From Otis tarda (taxonomy: Eukaryota; Chordata; Aves; Otidiformes; Otididae), in assembly GCA_026413225.1 (NCBI GenBank), contig CM048552.1, forward strand, positions 167,226,053 to 167,290,052: a stretch of 64,000 nucleotides of DNA, in the 5' to 3' direction. The stretch's first letter is position 1, and each line of letters begins with the position of its first letter. Below are positions 1-13,300 of the stretch, piece after piece. The notes under the pieces are model-generated. The model was not told the origin of the DNA. It did no database searches and was given only the letters and a program-made list of their open reading frames with translations. The translations under genes and the position numbers were made by a program.

Positions 1-2540
1 GGACTCCAGAACTGGACACAGTACTCCAGGTGGGGTCTCACCAGGGCAGAGTAGAGGGGCAGAATCACCTCCCTCGACCTGCTGGCCATGCTCCTCTTGA
101 TGCAGCCCAGGATGCGGTTGGCCTTCTGGGCCACAAGGGCGCATTGCCCGCTCATGTTGAGCCTCTCATCTACCAGCACTCCCAAGTCTTTCTCCTCAGG
201 GCTGCTCTCAATCCAATCTTCGCCCAGCCTATATTTGTGCCTGGGATTGCCACGACCCAGGTGCAGGACCTTGCACTTGGCCTGGTTGAACTTCATGAGG
301 TTGGCATGGACCCACCTCTCCAGCCTGTCCAGGTCCCTCTGGATGGCATCCCTCCCTTACAGCGAGTCGACGGCACCACACAGCTTGGTGTCATCGGCGA
401 ACTTGCTGAGGGTGCACTCTATCCCACTGTCCATGTCGCCGACAAAGATGTTGAACAGGGCCGGGCCCAACACGGACCCCTGAGGGATGCCACTCATGAC
501 CAGTCTCCACTTGGACATTGAGCCGTTGACCACCACTCTCTGAGTGCGGCCATCCAGCCAACTCCTTATCCACCGAGTGGTCCATCCATCGAACCCATGC
601 CTCTCTAGTTTAGAGAGAAGGATGTCATGCGGGACAGTGTCAAAAGCTTTGCACAAGTCCAGGTAGACGATATCCGTTGCCCGTCCCTTGTCCACCGATG
701 CTGTTACCCCATCATAAAAGGCCACCAAATTGGTCAGGCAAGATCTGCCCTTGGTGAAGCCATGTTGGCTGTCACCAACCACCTCCTTGCTCTCCATGTG
801 CCTTAGCATGGTTTCCAGGAGAATCTGCTCCATGACCTTGCCAGGCACGGAGGTGAGGCTGACCGGCCTGTAGTTGCCCGGGTCTTCCTTACTCCCCTTT
901 TTAAAAATGGGGGTTATGTTCCCTCTCTTCCAGTCATCGGGGACCTCACCAGACCGCCACGATTTCTCAAATATGATGGGCAGTGGCTTGGCAACTTCAT
1001 CCGCCAGTTCCCTCAGGACGCGCAGATGGATCTCATCAGGCCCCATGGACTTGTGCACCTTCAAGTTCCTTAGATGGTCCTGAACCTGCTCTTCGAGCAC
1101 CGTGGGTGGTTCTTCATCCTCACAGTCCCTGCCTGTGCCTTCCACAGCTTGGGTGGGGAGACAAGAGCCCTTATCGGTGAAGACTGAGGCAAAAAAGTCA
1201 TTGAGTACCTCAGCCTTCTCCACATCCCGGGTAACCACGACACCCGTTACCTTCCGGAGGGGGCCTACATTCTCCTTGGATTTTCTTTTGTCCCCTACAT
1301 ACCTGTAAAAGCTTTTCTTGTTACTTTTTATATCCCTGGCCAGATTCGATTCCATCAGGGCTTTAGCCTTCCTCACCCTATCCCTGGCCGCTCGCACAGC
1401 CACTCGGTAGTCCTCCCAGGCTACCTGTCCCCGCTTCCACCCTCTATAGGCTTCCTTCTTTACTTTCAGTTGGTCCAGGAGCTCCTTGCTCATCCACGCT
1501 GGCCTCCTGGCCTTTTTGCCCGACTTCTTCTTCATCGGGATGCACCTCTGCTGAGCTTGGAGGAGGTGCTCCTTAAATATGGACCAACTTTCCTGGGCCC
1601 CTCTTCACTTCAGGGCCTCCTCCCATGGCACTTTGCCCATGAGGTTCCTGAAGAGGCCGAAGTCCGCCTTCCTGAAATCTAGGGCAGAGAGCTTACTGTG
1701 CAGTTTCCTCGCCACCCCGTGGATCTTGAATTCCACCCCGTCATGGTCACTGCAGCCAAGGCTGTCCATCAGTTTCACGTCCCCCACCAGCCCCTCCCTG
1801 TTGGTGAGCACAAGGTCCAGCATGGCACCCCTCCTTGTCGGCTCCTCTATCGCCTGCAGGAGGAAGTTATCGTCCACGCATTCCAGGAACCTCCTGGACT
1901 GCCTGTGCCCTGCTGTGTTGTCTCTCCAACAGATGTCAGGGTGGTTGAAGTCCCCCATGAGGACCAGGGCTTGTGACCGCTATGAGGCTGCTCCTATCTG
2001 GCTATAGAGCACCTCGTCCGCTCTGTCTTCCTGGCCAGGTGGCCTGTAACAGACCCCCACCGTAACATCCCCCGTCCATCCCTGTCCTCTGATCTTGACC
2101 CATAAGCTCTCTGTCAGCTCCTCCCCCATCCCCAGGCGGAGCTCCACGCACTCCAGCCGGTTGCTGACATAGACAGCGACACCCCCTCCTCGTCTTCCCT
2201 GCCTGTCTTTTCTAAAAAGCCTGTACCCCTCCATGTTGACGCTCCAGTCGTAAGAGTCGTCCCACCACGTCTCCGTGATGCCAACAAGGTCGTAGCCCTG
2301 CTCGCACACACGCATCTCCAGTTCTTCCTGTTTATTCCCCATGCTGCGTGCGTTGGTATAGAGACACTTCAGCAGGGTCCCCGATAAAACCGACTTGCTG
2401 GCTGGAGTGACAGGTGTTCTTTTGTATTGCAGATTAGGTTTATTTGCACCTACCTGCGATCCTTCCCTGACTTCTGGGCGCTTGGTGCTGGCGCCATGCC
2501 GATAGCCGTGGGCTGAACTGTGCTCCCCCTCCCCCAGCAA
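1..2540 (-). pseudogene. CR1 ORF2 (endonuclease-reverse transcriptase), three nonsense codons
   Basis: ORF2 of CR1 encodes an APE-type endonuclease that nicks the target and a reverse transcriptase that copies the RNA there. The endonuclease is seen as a NARSM segment, ITETWW, GDFNHPDICW and a SDHD motif. The RT part (frame starting at 1535) shows [18 protein letters not shown] (catalytic Asp near residue 293), GIPQGS (about 349-354) and the FADD box (about 379-382). All pieces lie in one frame, interrupted by TAG at 1980-1982, TGA at 1605-1607 and TAA at 357-359. There is no frameshift between 2540 and 357. Downstream of 357 the frame continues as the RT thumb and C-terminal region. The copy is therefore dead by point mutation rather than by rearrangement. 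Confidence 0.93.
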
Positions 2541-2542
2541 TA

Positions 2543-2875
2543 CTAGTTTAAAGCCCTCCGGACAAGTCTGGCAAGCCTACGTCCAAGCACACTCTTCCTC
2601 TTCTCATTTAGGTGTACGCCATCCTGCCCTAGCAGCCCGGGCTTCTCAAAGCACGCCCCATGGTCAAGATACCCAAAGCCCTGGCTGTAACACCACTCCC
2701 TGAGCCATGAGTTGACTTGCCAGATACGCCTGGCCCTTTCAGGCCCCTGCCCTTCGACCGGGAGGATAGAGGAGAATACCACTTGGGCCCCAGAGTCTTT
2801 GACTGTAGAACCCAGGGCTCTGAAGTCCCTTTTGATATTTCTTAGGCTGCTGCTAGCTGTGTCGCTGGCCCCCAC
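2543..2875 (-). pseudogene. CR1 ORF1, C-terminal part (esterase-like)
   Basis: A 110-residue open frame ends at a stop at 2543-2545, immediately before the ORF2 frame begins. This is the ORF1-ORF2 order and spacing expected for CR1. The sequence fits the C-terminal esterase-like (SGNH hydrolase-type) part of CR1 ORF1, with a GVHLNEK segment near the end. CR1 ORF1 proteins are RNA-binding or RNP components with this domain. Its N-terminal half is missing because the copy is truncated at about 2885, and the first codon counted is not a real start. Confidence 0.8.
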
Positions 2876-2885
2876 ATGATTTCTC

Positions 2886-3669
2886 CAAGTCAGGTACTGT
2901 ACAGTGGGTTAGCCCTGCTTACAGAGGATGTGAAGCAGTGTTATTTGACTTCAAGGCCAGGGAGCAGCCTATGTGCCTCTTCTGTTAGCACTGCAGTTCT
3001 ATTGTAGATCTGAGACCAGGTCACAAGAGCAAATCCTAGTGTTGCCCATTAAATTTCTTTTGCAGTTGAGTTTTCTGCAGGCACAGAGTTCTGCCTCTGC
3101 ACATGGTCTGATTTGCTCCATTTTGATAGTGCTAAGTTATTTGCCACCATATTCTTAATGCTTTATTTGGATGCAGGAATTAAGTGCAAAGCCATTGAAG
3201 GGCTTAATTCTCATGTTACGTCTTATGTCCCCTAACAAGATTAATTTCTCCACAAAGTGTTATTGTACTTACTCCCATCTTCTTACAACTTATTCTGGAA
3301 TATAATAGACTTCTGACTAAAGCACTTTTAAAATGCATGAGCTACAGATTCATCTTCCTCAGATGTAGCAGGTCAAAATATGTTGCCCTAACTACTAGGT
3401 TACTTAGTATTCTATTTTGGGAAATATATGGTGTGAAGGTAGTAATTTTTCTTCTATCTCTTTGAAATTGTGCTGTTGTATATGCCTACTACTACTTCTA
3501 CTTCTACTACTACAACTTCCTAAATTAGGGAGAAAAAAAAAAAAAAAGGAAAAAAAGGAACACTCAGTGATGACTGTATATTCTAAAGATTAAGAAATTG
3601 ATCGAAAAGGACAAAGTTCAGGGTCCTGGTCACAGCAACAAAGATCAAACAAAACAATCCTAGGAGCAA
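2886..3669. other. AT-rich non-coding sequence with simple repeats
   Basis: No gene is recognised. It contains an imperfect CTA/CTT trinucleotide run at about 3485-3518 and an A-tract at 3532-3547. The short open frames have no recognisable content. Confidence 0.6.
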
Positions 3670-4700
3670 ACTTGTAGTTTAACCCCGTTCGGGACCAAGC
3701 TACGTGGTCTCTCACTCACTTTCCCCATCCTCTGAGGGAATAGGGAGAGATAATATGACAAAAAAGGCTCAAGGTTTGAATAACGACAGGGAAAAATCCT
3801 TAAAGTTACCATTAGGGGCAAAACAGACTCAAATTGAGGCAAACTATTTATTTATGTATTATTATTGTTAAAATCAAAGCAGGATAATGAGAAAGAGAAC
3901 AAAGTAACTTCTCCCCACCCCTCCCTGTTCCCAGGCTTAAACTTCATTTTCATTATCTCTACCTCCTTCCCCTCCCTGAGCAGCACAGGGGGGAAAAGAG
4001 AATGGAGGTTATGGTCAGTTCATCACTTGTCACTTTATGCCACTCCTTCCTTGTTGGGGGAAGAACTCCTCACATTCCTCCCCTGGTCCAGCATGGAGTC
4101 CCTCCCATAGGCTACAGTCCTTCATGAACTGCTCTGGCGTCAGTCGTTTTTCCATGTGTTGCAGTCCTTCCGGAATAAGCTGCCCCAGCGTGGGCCCTCT
4201 ATGGGCCACAGCTTCCTTCAGGCATCTGCCTGCCCCGATGAGGGGTCCTCCACAGGCTGCAGGTGGATGTCTGCTCCTCCGTGGACCTCCATGGGCTGCA
4301 GGGGGACAGGCTGCTTCACTATGGTCTTCACCATGGGCTGCAAGGAATCTCTGGCAGGGGCAGCATTACTCCTCCCTCTCCTTCTTCACTGATCTTGGCG
4401 TCTGCAGCCATTTCTCACAAGAAATTTTCACAATGGGCTCAGCTGGACACCTCTCAGGTTCTCTTCACATCTCCTCTCTTCACTTCCTGCAGCCGGGCTG
4501 GGCCGCAAGGCCCACAAGGCTCACACCTCCCCCTCTCTGCCTCTGCTTCTGCTTCTTCACTGCTTCTTCTTTTTCTTTTTTTATTTTTCCCCTTCCTAAA
4601 TACATTATCACAGAGCTGTTATAACTGAACATTCTGTCACCAATTGGCTTGGCCCTGGCCAGCGGTGAGTCCGCTGACATTCCATTCTGATGGAATGTCA
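3670..4700 (-). mobile_element. Old solo LTR, same group as the LTR at 54890-56046
   Basis: On the minus strand this follows the layout of the 1,157-bp LTR at 54890. There is a conserved segment around 4625-4665, a TATA-like element near 4596-4602, a long GC-richer middle with repeated Met/Glu-codon-like blocks, and an AATAAA signal near 3848-3853. The terminal block (3671-3730) matches the U5 ends of the other LTRs here. The outer 5' end is not preserved; homology fades near 4700 after a short hairpin. No internal retroviral sequence flanks it, so it is a solo LTR or fragment. It is clearly more diverged than the copy at 54890. Confidence 0.75.
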
Positions 4701-6814
4701 TTTAAAAAAAAAAGTCTTCCTTTTGTAGCAAACTAAACCTAAGTAAAGACTTGGCTGAAGCAAAACTCTGAAATATATGGCACAATAGCAGTATAGCAGT
4801 AAGATATGTTACATTGAGTTAACTCTGTTACACAACTTATCTAATTTGTTTCAGTATCTTTTTAATTAAAAAATACAATTTTTTTTTTTTTTGTAGCTTA
4901 CCTCAGAAGAAATTCTATATTGTCCAGTCAAAGCAATTCATCTCTTCTAGTATGTTTGGGTTTGGGGTTTTTTTTTTCTTCTTCACTTTTGGGTCCATAT
5001 TGGGTCATTTTTATACATTTCAAATGCAGTACAATTAGTTGATCTTACTTTATTATTCTGTAAAATCCAAGGTAAATTCAAGTTTTATTATATATGCTAC
5101 AGTTATCATATTTAGTATGGCTGCTCATTCTTTGTTGGATTTTTAATAAATAATGTACATTTTAAAGTAAAATGGGTTAATAATAATAATTATTATAATT
5201 ATAAATATTAATACATAAATATTTTAAAGTAAAATTAGTTTTAAAATGAAGCAAATAAACAGAATTAACAAAATAAAGCAAAAAAAAAAAGTAAAGTAGA
5301 GGATTGTTACATTGAAATTTTTGAACTAACCAATATTTCTGGCGGGTTTGTCTATTTTAAGAAGTTGTTCTTACAGAATAGGTTTCCTATTGAATTCTGT
5401 CATCCACTAAAAGTGGCAAATTTCAATATACTGACCATGTTACAAAGAAAATATACACAGTGGAACATAATATGCTTTAAAAGTCCATCATAAAGAGCAG
5501 ACTGTGATGTTCCAAATGAAAGCATCTTAGCATTAAACAAAAGTTGCCAATTTTCCAAATATCTGATTTTTTTTTTTTCTTTCAAGTTATGATCAGATTG
5601 TAAGAAATGTAGGTAAGTTTTTGAGGACAGCAAGGGTGTTACACACTCTAGTTTTATTTACAATACCACTGTTTGTCGTATATTTCTAAAAGAATAGGAA
5701 AAACTAAAGGAAAATGGGTTTTAATCACAAGCAATAGAATATACAAATTAAATTTTAATAGAAGATTAAACAGAGAGCAACTGTAATTGTGATAAATCTT
5801 AGTGTTTCTTCTGAATAAATCCTGAAAGTTAGAAGACAAATAGTCTCTGTTAACTGGTTCTACAGGAATATTAGCATTCCTGGATATCTAATGGGAAGGC
5901 TATGAAATTCATTGACTGCATCACAAACATAGTATAATAATTATTTTTAAGCAGTTAGCCCTCTCAAGGTCATCAGACTCATGATAGCTCTCTCATGTGG
6001 ACAAGAAATGTCACACCTTAAAAAAGGGTATTTTTTAAACAGCATATTAAAAATAACATAGCAAAGGTGTTTGTAATTATTCATCCATAACGCATTGAGA
6101 TTACTGATTCCTGGCAGAATGTTTGCAAAAATGTAATTAATATCCAGAAGAATAATTTAATTTCACTTTAAAGAACTCAGATGTAGCTATACAAGGGCTT
6201 GAAAAAAGTAATTTCCCTATCTACCTGTTGCTTTGTAAAGAATGTTATTTCAGTAAACAAGTGCTGTGGCATATTTTTCAGAAATGACAAAACTGTTTAG
6301 AAGCTACTATTTAATAAACACCTTTGTACTTATATAGCCTTATATTAATGGAAAAATTACGAATTTTGTTCTGTTTTTTACATGATAAGTGGATTATCTG
6401 ATGCTTGTAAAAATTTGATTTAGCTGTCTTAGTGCTATGTAGGGTATATAACAACTTCTGCACTTTTCTACTTTGTTCATGAACTGCGACTAAAAGAACC
6501 TAAATAGTTTCCATTTTTGTCGTGCTTTTTTTGAACAAATAGTTAAAATCAAAACTCTGTTTAGCATAAACTTCTATACTGCTACAAAAGCTGGTACAAT
6601 TACAGATAATTCTACCTTACAGAATATTAAAAAAAAAAACCAAAACAAAACAAAAAAACACAACAACAACAAGAACAAAACAACCCAGTAATGCTAATAC
6701 ACAACTTAGAATGTATCAAATGGTTGATTCTTCTAACATTCTTGAAGTTAGATGCCAATTCTACAAAATAATAATAGAAATGTAACGTATATATGGGGGT
6801 TATGTATATATAAG
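4701..6814. other. AT-rich non-coding sequence
   Basis: No exon, RNA gene or mobile element is recognised. The stretch holds AT-rich low-complexity DNA (for example 5160-5225) and an A-rich tract with CAA units at about 6628-6690, directly before the next CR1 piece. Confidence 0.55.
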
Positions 6815-7354
6815 GGGTATGATATTGGGAGTGGCCCTATTTAACATCTTTGTCAGTGGCACGGACAGTGAGACAGAGTCCACCCTCAGCAAGTTCGTCA
6901 ACAACACCAAGCTGTGTGGTGTGGTCGACACGCTGGAGGGTAAGGATACCATCCCTAGGGACATTGACAAGCTGGAGAGGTGGGCCCGTGCAAACCTCAT
7001 GAAGTTCAACCAGGCCAAGTGCAAGGTCCTGCACGTGGGTTAGGGCAATCTCAAGCACAAATACAGGCTGGGTGGAGAATGGGTCAAGAGCAGACCTGAG
7101 GAGAAGGACTTGGGAGTGCTGGTAGAGGAGAAGCTCAACATGAGCCAGCAATGCACCCTTGCGGCCTAGAAACCAAACAACATCCTGGGCTGCATCAAGA
7201 GAAGCATGGCCAGCAGGTCAAGGGAGATGATTCTTCCCCTCTACTCTGCTCTCATGAGACCCCACCTGGCGTACTGTGTTCAGCTCTGGAGCTCCCAACA
7301 TAAGAAAAACATGGACCAGTTGGAGAGAGTCCAGAGGAGGGCCACAAAGATGGC
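6815..7354 (+). mobile_element. CR1 LINE fragment, first piece (RT C-terminal region)
   Basis: Plus-strand CR1 ORF2 sequence begins at the ALFNIF region of the RT and runs through the [18 protein letters not shown] and LEYCVQ-equivalent blocks to the QRRATKM segment. The frame is partly open (6819-7043, then 7206-7418), with a stop and an altered FADD region (a KFVNNT-type reading). Similarity stops abruptly at 7354 at the sequence ccacaaagatg. The next CR1 bases in order are found at 13787. The fragment is inactive. Confidence 0.9.
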
Positions 7355-10300
7355 CTGGAAAAAACATGATCATGAAGAGGAAAAAAAAAGTCATCACAAC
7401 TTTTTCTATAATGCATGAGATCAGAATCGAAATTTTATTTTTATATTCACAAACTATTTAAAAATATCCTTTTGAATCATCATGTCTAGTTTATCACATC
7501 TTGCAGATTTGTGAAAATAGATATTTGTAGATGTAGTATTTTCAGATAAAATAAATATTCCTTCTCCCAGAACAGTGAGTGATACACATTTAAAACAAAT
7601 GTGTTACTAAGAGAACTCAACCAACATGATGTTGCTAAGACAGCTCAACCAACAATCAGGTGTAAGATTTTTTTCCTTTGAAAAAATCAAGTAAATGCCT
7701 CAGTGAGAAAAATCTTCTCCTAACTACACAGTAGTTTAAACCTATTAAAGATACTGGTATTTATTAATAACAAAAACAGTAGCAGAAATAAAATAATAGC
7801 TATTACATTATTATGTTGTTGTTGTTACTTTTGTTGTTATTACTGTTACTAGTATTTGTGCTTAATTGCATCTGTTAAGATTAGAAGCTCTTGATCTGCC
7901 TATTCAAATATACACCAAAATTTAGACTTTCAGAATTTTCTTACATTTTAACACATGCAAAAAAAAGAGTTCAGGCAGTATATATATCCTCATATCTGAT
8001 GTAGCAGAAACAGCAGTCCAGTATCATCCAGTTGTGGAAGTCTGCAGATTAATCAATCCTTCTCTGGTTAGTCTGAAAGTTTGGTGCATAAACTTAGATG
8101 TTCAGTCTGAGCATTCTAAAGTGCTTAGTTCAAGTATTTAGGAGTAAAGATCTAATAAAATGTCAATTATAATTGGAGTTCAAGATAAAAATACCAAAGT
8201 CACATAAAGATGTGATTCAATAAACATGTTATTAGCATGCTTAACACTACACTGACATGGTACAAAAGCATATTTGCTAGAAGTACCAAGTTAAACACAG
8301 CTGCAACATACATCTGCATTGATACATTACAGCAATGGTATTTTCACCAACCTCTTTGAACAGTAGATTTAAAGCACTTACATACAGAGAGGAAACGTGG
8401 ATTCTTGTCCTTTTGTAACTGAAAGGAATAGAAGCTGTAGTTCCCATTTCCCAAGTGCACTAGCCACTGAGCTAACAGTAGGAATGAACAGGAAAAGGGG
8501 AAATGTTTAGAGTCTCAATTCGTTGTCCCAAATCTGGGTTCGTTTACCCAGTGTGCAGTATGCCACACATAGAGTAGAGGTATTTATTTATTTCATTTCT
8601 GCACAGAGATGGGTGCTAGGGGTAAATCTTCAAAGCTAGCACACCTGGTTATAATAGGACTTTACAATTCAGAATAACAGTTTCATCTTTTGGTCATGCC
8701 TACATAACTACAATTAGTTAGTTTTGTTTTTTTTTTCTTATGTTAGTTTAAAGATACAACACTTCTTATATTTACTGCACATGCTCAGTGAGTAGAGGTC
8801 TTTATCTGAAGAGGGGGCGATTTTAGTACTAGAGGTGTAGTTTTCATATTATAATAAGAGAGTTCACTTTGAGGAGACTAATTAGTAGAATTTTGTTGAC
8901 CATTCACAACCTTTATTGATGTTATGCACCTGCAAGGATATACATCCCCCTAGTTTAATAAATATTTTCATGCTTTGGATCTCAACTTGTCTGTTTGGGC
9001 TTCTTCAGCAGGTCTGCTCTCCTTGAGCCTATGTTGGAGTTTCTTTGTTCTGGCAGATTTAGGGCATCACTCTGCTCTTTCAGCATCACATCTCCTATGT
9101 TACTCTTTGCCTATCTTGGTTCTCCCTTTCCCATGCAGATCCTTGCTTACTTCATGCTCCTTTGACAATCATCCAGCTTTTCACACCTTCTGGGGCAAGA
9201 TGTTTGTTGTTTTTTTTTTTTTAATCAATCTCTCAGTTTCTCTTCAAGGGTACAGTCATTAGCAGGGTATGCATTGTTTAAACAAAGTAACTTGGGTTTC
9301 TCAAGTAAGATTCTGTTTCAAAAAATATTAATTGTCTTTGCCTAATGGAAACTTCCATAAAAAACTCATTCATATAAATTCACAAAAATTTCATTCATAT
9401 ATATCAAATCTACAGGCTGAAGTGGGCCTCTTGTGAAAAAGAAAAGAAAAAAGGTGCAGAAAACTGCAAGCCTAATGGTTGGACTTTTTCTCAAGCAATG
9501 CAAATAACATCTCTTTTATATTGCTGATGAGGAGACAAGGATGATCAAAATAACTAGTTTACTGGGCAGTACAGAAAGGAAAAAAAAGGAGAATATAGGA
9601 TTATAGTCACATACTTGAATAAACTTTTGGAATTACACTCAGTAAAGTAAAAAGAAGCTGCAAATACACTTTATTTGCAGCCCAAATGTCTGCTAAACAT
9701 CTGGCATGATGAACAGGTATTACATTTGTTCATACTGTTTTGTTTTGTCTTGTTTTGTTTTAAATATATCATTGAATGTAATTAAATGATAGATGACATT
9801 TTTAGTCTTTCTAATTTAAATATATTGGAAAATTAGTTCTTAAACCCCAAAATTATAAATTACATATAACTGGCTCAATTGATTAAGGATATGCTTCATC
9901 CCCATGATTCTGTTTTATGCTTAAAAAATTTTGTATTTTTTCAGATTTATATTTCTAGAAATTTTTTTTCTTCTTAGCTGCTTATATTCTTCAAGTACTT
10001 TTTATGAATGAGAGTAATTTAATCTTTTATAAACATTCTTTATGCTAATTTAAAATCATTAGCTGAAAGATTTTCTACATTAGTAAAGACAGATATAGAT
10101 AAACATTTAACATAATATGTTCATTACAACTTCCAACTCATTCATGTTGATTTATTGCATTGTTATACTAATTATTTTGGAAAAAAAAAAAAAGGAAGAT
10201 ACTCCAGCAATACAAGACAGACTTTTTTTTTTTTTAGTGGAGTCTTATTCTACTATTCTAAATATACTTAACCTTCTTTATATATTTTTAAGATGTCTCC

Positions 10301-13300
10301 TTAGAAGCAATGGTTTATATTTATTAATAACTGGCAACAGTGCATATTTTCATCCTCTATAATTTAAAGTAACAGGTGTTCTTTCTGACCTAAGCTCATT
10401 CCTAGTATTTTCCAAACAATATTTTTCTGCAACAATATTTTTCTGCAACAATACTACAGAAATAACATAAAAATCAAACATGTCTCCAGTGGAGACAAAG
10501 CTGACAAGTGCCATTGCTGAAGGACACGAGGAAGCTTGGGGACTTCTTTAAAGAAAAAGCTAATGCTGTAATTGAGAGAATAGATTTTTATTAAAAAATT
10601 CTGGGCTTTCCTTTTTTTTTTTTTTTTTTTTTTGTCAGATGCCCCAAAATGTCTTTCTTGAAATCCTTTCACTCTAAGGAAAACGTCTGTCTCAGGTGAC
10701 ATGTTCAATATTAAGTATTGAGGCCTCCATTTCTAATAATAAATAAAATCTGTAGAGAAGAAGTTGGGATCTCATCACATTTTATTTTGTACTCACAACT
10801 GAGAAAAAAATTCTCTGTGGAATACAAGTCAGAACTGAAAGGAATAGAAGGTAGCTTGTTTTAACATTGTATCCCTTTAGGCTTCAAGTGAACTTCAGGA
10901 AAACATTTATTTTCTGTTATTTGCTTACTCTGAAAAGACTGTCAATTTTATTGCTTACAGAACAAACAAACACTCATGGAGTCACACTGCTCTGCAATTT
11001 CTGATTCAGACTAAGCTTTCTGTATATGTACTATGTCTTAAATACTTGTTTGTGAAGAGTCATCTAGATTTTTGTTACTTCATTTCAATTTTATTTTCAT
11101 GCTGATCACAATACTTCAAAAAGAAATTGAGTCATATTCATGTGTGACAAAGTTGTCTTAATGCTAAGACTTCTTTGGTTATTCAGCCCACTTCAATAGA
11201 AAGCATCTGATGCTTAGTGTAAAACATTGGTGTTGGCCAGCCTTGCCAGGATCACATTGACCTCAATTTGACCTTGGATAATGACATGATACAACAAGGT
11301 TGCAGACTATGTCAGCTTTTGTCCTAGTAGATCTTCACCTGCAATTATGGAAATCTTAAATCTAAACTGACAGATCATGCCGGAGTTTGAAATATTCTTG
11401 TTTTTAAAAACATTTTTTATTGATGGCCACAGTTATCTCAGGCCGATATTAACTTTTAGATTTAACTGACTCTGATAGTCTTGGAGAGATCACTCCAGTA
11501 TTTTTATTCTCCTTTTTCATTAATCACAGTCCTATTCCTTTTTCATTTCACCACAGTAATGTTAAACAACAGCAACAAATACACGTGTAATCATTCAGAC
11601 AGGATAACAGCAACGATTTTTAAAATAAATGTCTAATATTCCATCAGATATAATAAACAATCTTCTCAAATAATCTTCTTTTTTTTTTTTGCCGTTGTAC
11701 TAAAATATATTTCATATTCACGCAAGAAAATCCATTATTTAATTGAGGCTGAAAGACTTCAGGTCATGTTTTGGTTTTTTTTTTCCTTTTTAAGTGTTCT
11801 TAAAAAATCCATCAGTTTTTGTAACAAAGATGACTCAAAATAGGCTTTTTTTTTTTAAGCATCTTTGTTAGTTGGGAAAGTTACCTTCAAAGTGACCACA
11901 ATTTTTCACAGTTGCTGGAAGAATTAAATAGTAGAAATAGAAAAATAAATCTTTCAAGTCAGATAAAAATGAATCATACAATGTATTATTGGCTAGTATA
12001 GCCAAATATTTCCAGAAGCATTTGACTGGTTTGCTTCAGCAAGATGCGGGGCTTGTTTTAAGTTGAACATACACAGGGATCTAGAGTCACTTGAGGTGAT
12101 CTAATATATCCCAGTCGAACCCCAGTTGCAACTCCAGAAAGGTAAGGTCTTCTCTGGGACCTTTATTGTGTCTTCCAACATCATACAGCTAATCCACTCA
12201 GCACAGCCAAGGACACTAGTTGGCAAAGGCAACTGAACTTAGCCCTCAACATTCGTAGTCTTCTTAGAAAAGTGCCTCTCACATGGCTGCACTGAAGTTA
12301 AGCATATTGGGCTCCCACTAACGAGGTTTAAATGCAGACGTTTAGAAAATATTACGTATCTACCATACAACTTAGGTTTTCAGAATGATGTTTGTCTTTT
12401 ACTACAGGTATACATAAATTTTCATTCACTGCAGTGGAGACAAGACACAATACTCTTGAGCCTGGACTAACAATTTAAGAAGCAGTGAAATCATTTTAAG
12501 TGTTCTTTGGATTATGCTCAGCTAACATTGCTATTCATGCTTCTGTAAGAGTTCAGCTGCTATGTTATATGGAAATTACTACACCACTACAAAGGAGTGA
12601 ATTTTATTTTTCTTTTCTGAAATTATTACTTTAAACTAGAAACAAGTAAGTAGATAAACAAACCATGAATATATCTAGTCCATTTAATCTACAGAAACTC
12701 ATATTATGATGTGTTTTCACTCAAACTTTTATATATCATAAATGTGCAATAAATATTCATTAAAAATACTTCTATTGTTTCTAAGTCTTATAGATTTGAA
12801 GACTGCCTGCTGCTTTAACTGTGGTGTATTTTGAATAAAATATAATTTGCATTTCATAAAGTAAAACAAAGCAAAATATACAACTTTTTTTTTTTGCTTT
12901 GTAGTCTTTTAGGTATTTGTAAGTAGATCTGTTTGTGTTTATCCCATAAATCTAAACTAAACATACTATTTTTTTTAATATTTTATTCCAAAATTCTAAA
13001 CCTGCAAACTCTAATGTTGTTAGAAACATTTTCTATTTGTAAAAATAGATGCAGATCATAAATAGTCCTCCAAAGTCTGTACCTCCTAAATTTAAGATGC
13101 CAGATGGTTGTGACAACAAGATGTAAATTCATGTATGACCCAAAGATTCATTTCATTTATGGAGTTAAACCTAGTCTTTTTATTTGGAATAAAGAGACTC
13201 AATTATAGGAGACTCAATTATATTCTGCTTCTGCCAGTCTCTCTCTGAAAAAGATGTTCTAACCTAAATTACTAAACTGCATAAATTCAAATCTAAGAAC

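Larger units (their letters stand above)
1..2885 (-). mobile_element. CR1 LINE, 5'-truncated; 3' end outside the window
   Basis: Read on the minus strand, this is a non-LTR retrotransposon of the CR1 clade. From 5' to 3' it holds the end of ORF1 (2875-2543), then ORF2 with endonuclease (about 2430-1700) and reverse transcriptase (about 1535-1). Homology stops near 2885 in unrelated AT-rich DNA, which is the usual 5' truncation of CR1. The left end of the window cuts the element before its 3' UTR, so the insertion is longer than what is seen. ORF2 stays in one frame over 2.5 kb with only three stop codons, so this is one of the better-preserved copies here. The CR1 assignment is secure; the subfamily cannot be named from reading alone. 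Confidence 0.95.

Noticed and set aside
30-521. 163-codon plus-strand open frame
   Set aside because: It is the antisense of the CR1 ORF2 C-terminal region; the same shadow recurs at 6837-7151 and 50108-50716.
4037-4624. 195-codon plus-strand open frame
   Set aside because: It is antisense across an old LTR and matches the shadow frame of the LTR at 54890.
8975-9262. 95-codon plus-strand frame with hydrophobic residues
   Set aside because: No homologous family is recognisable and its composition follows a pyrimidine-rich stretch; treated as chance.
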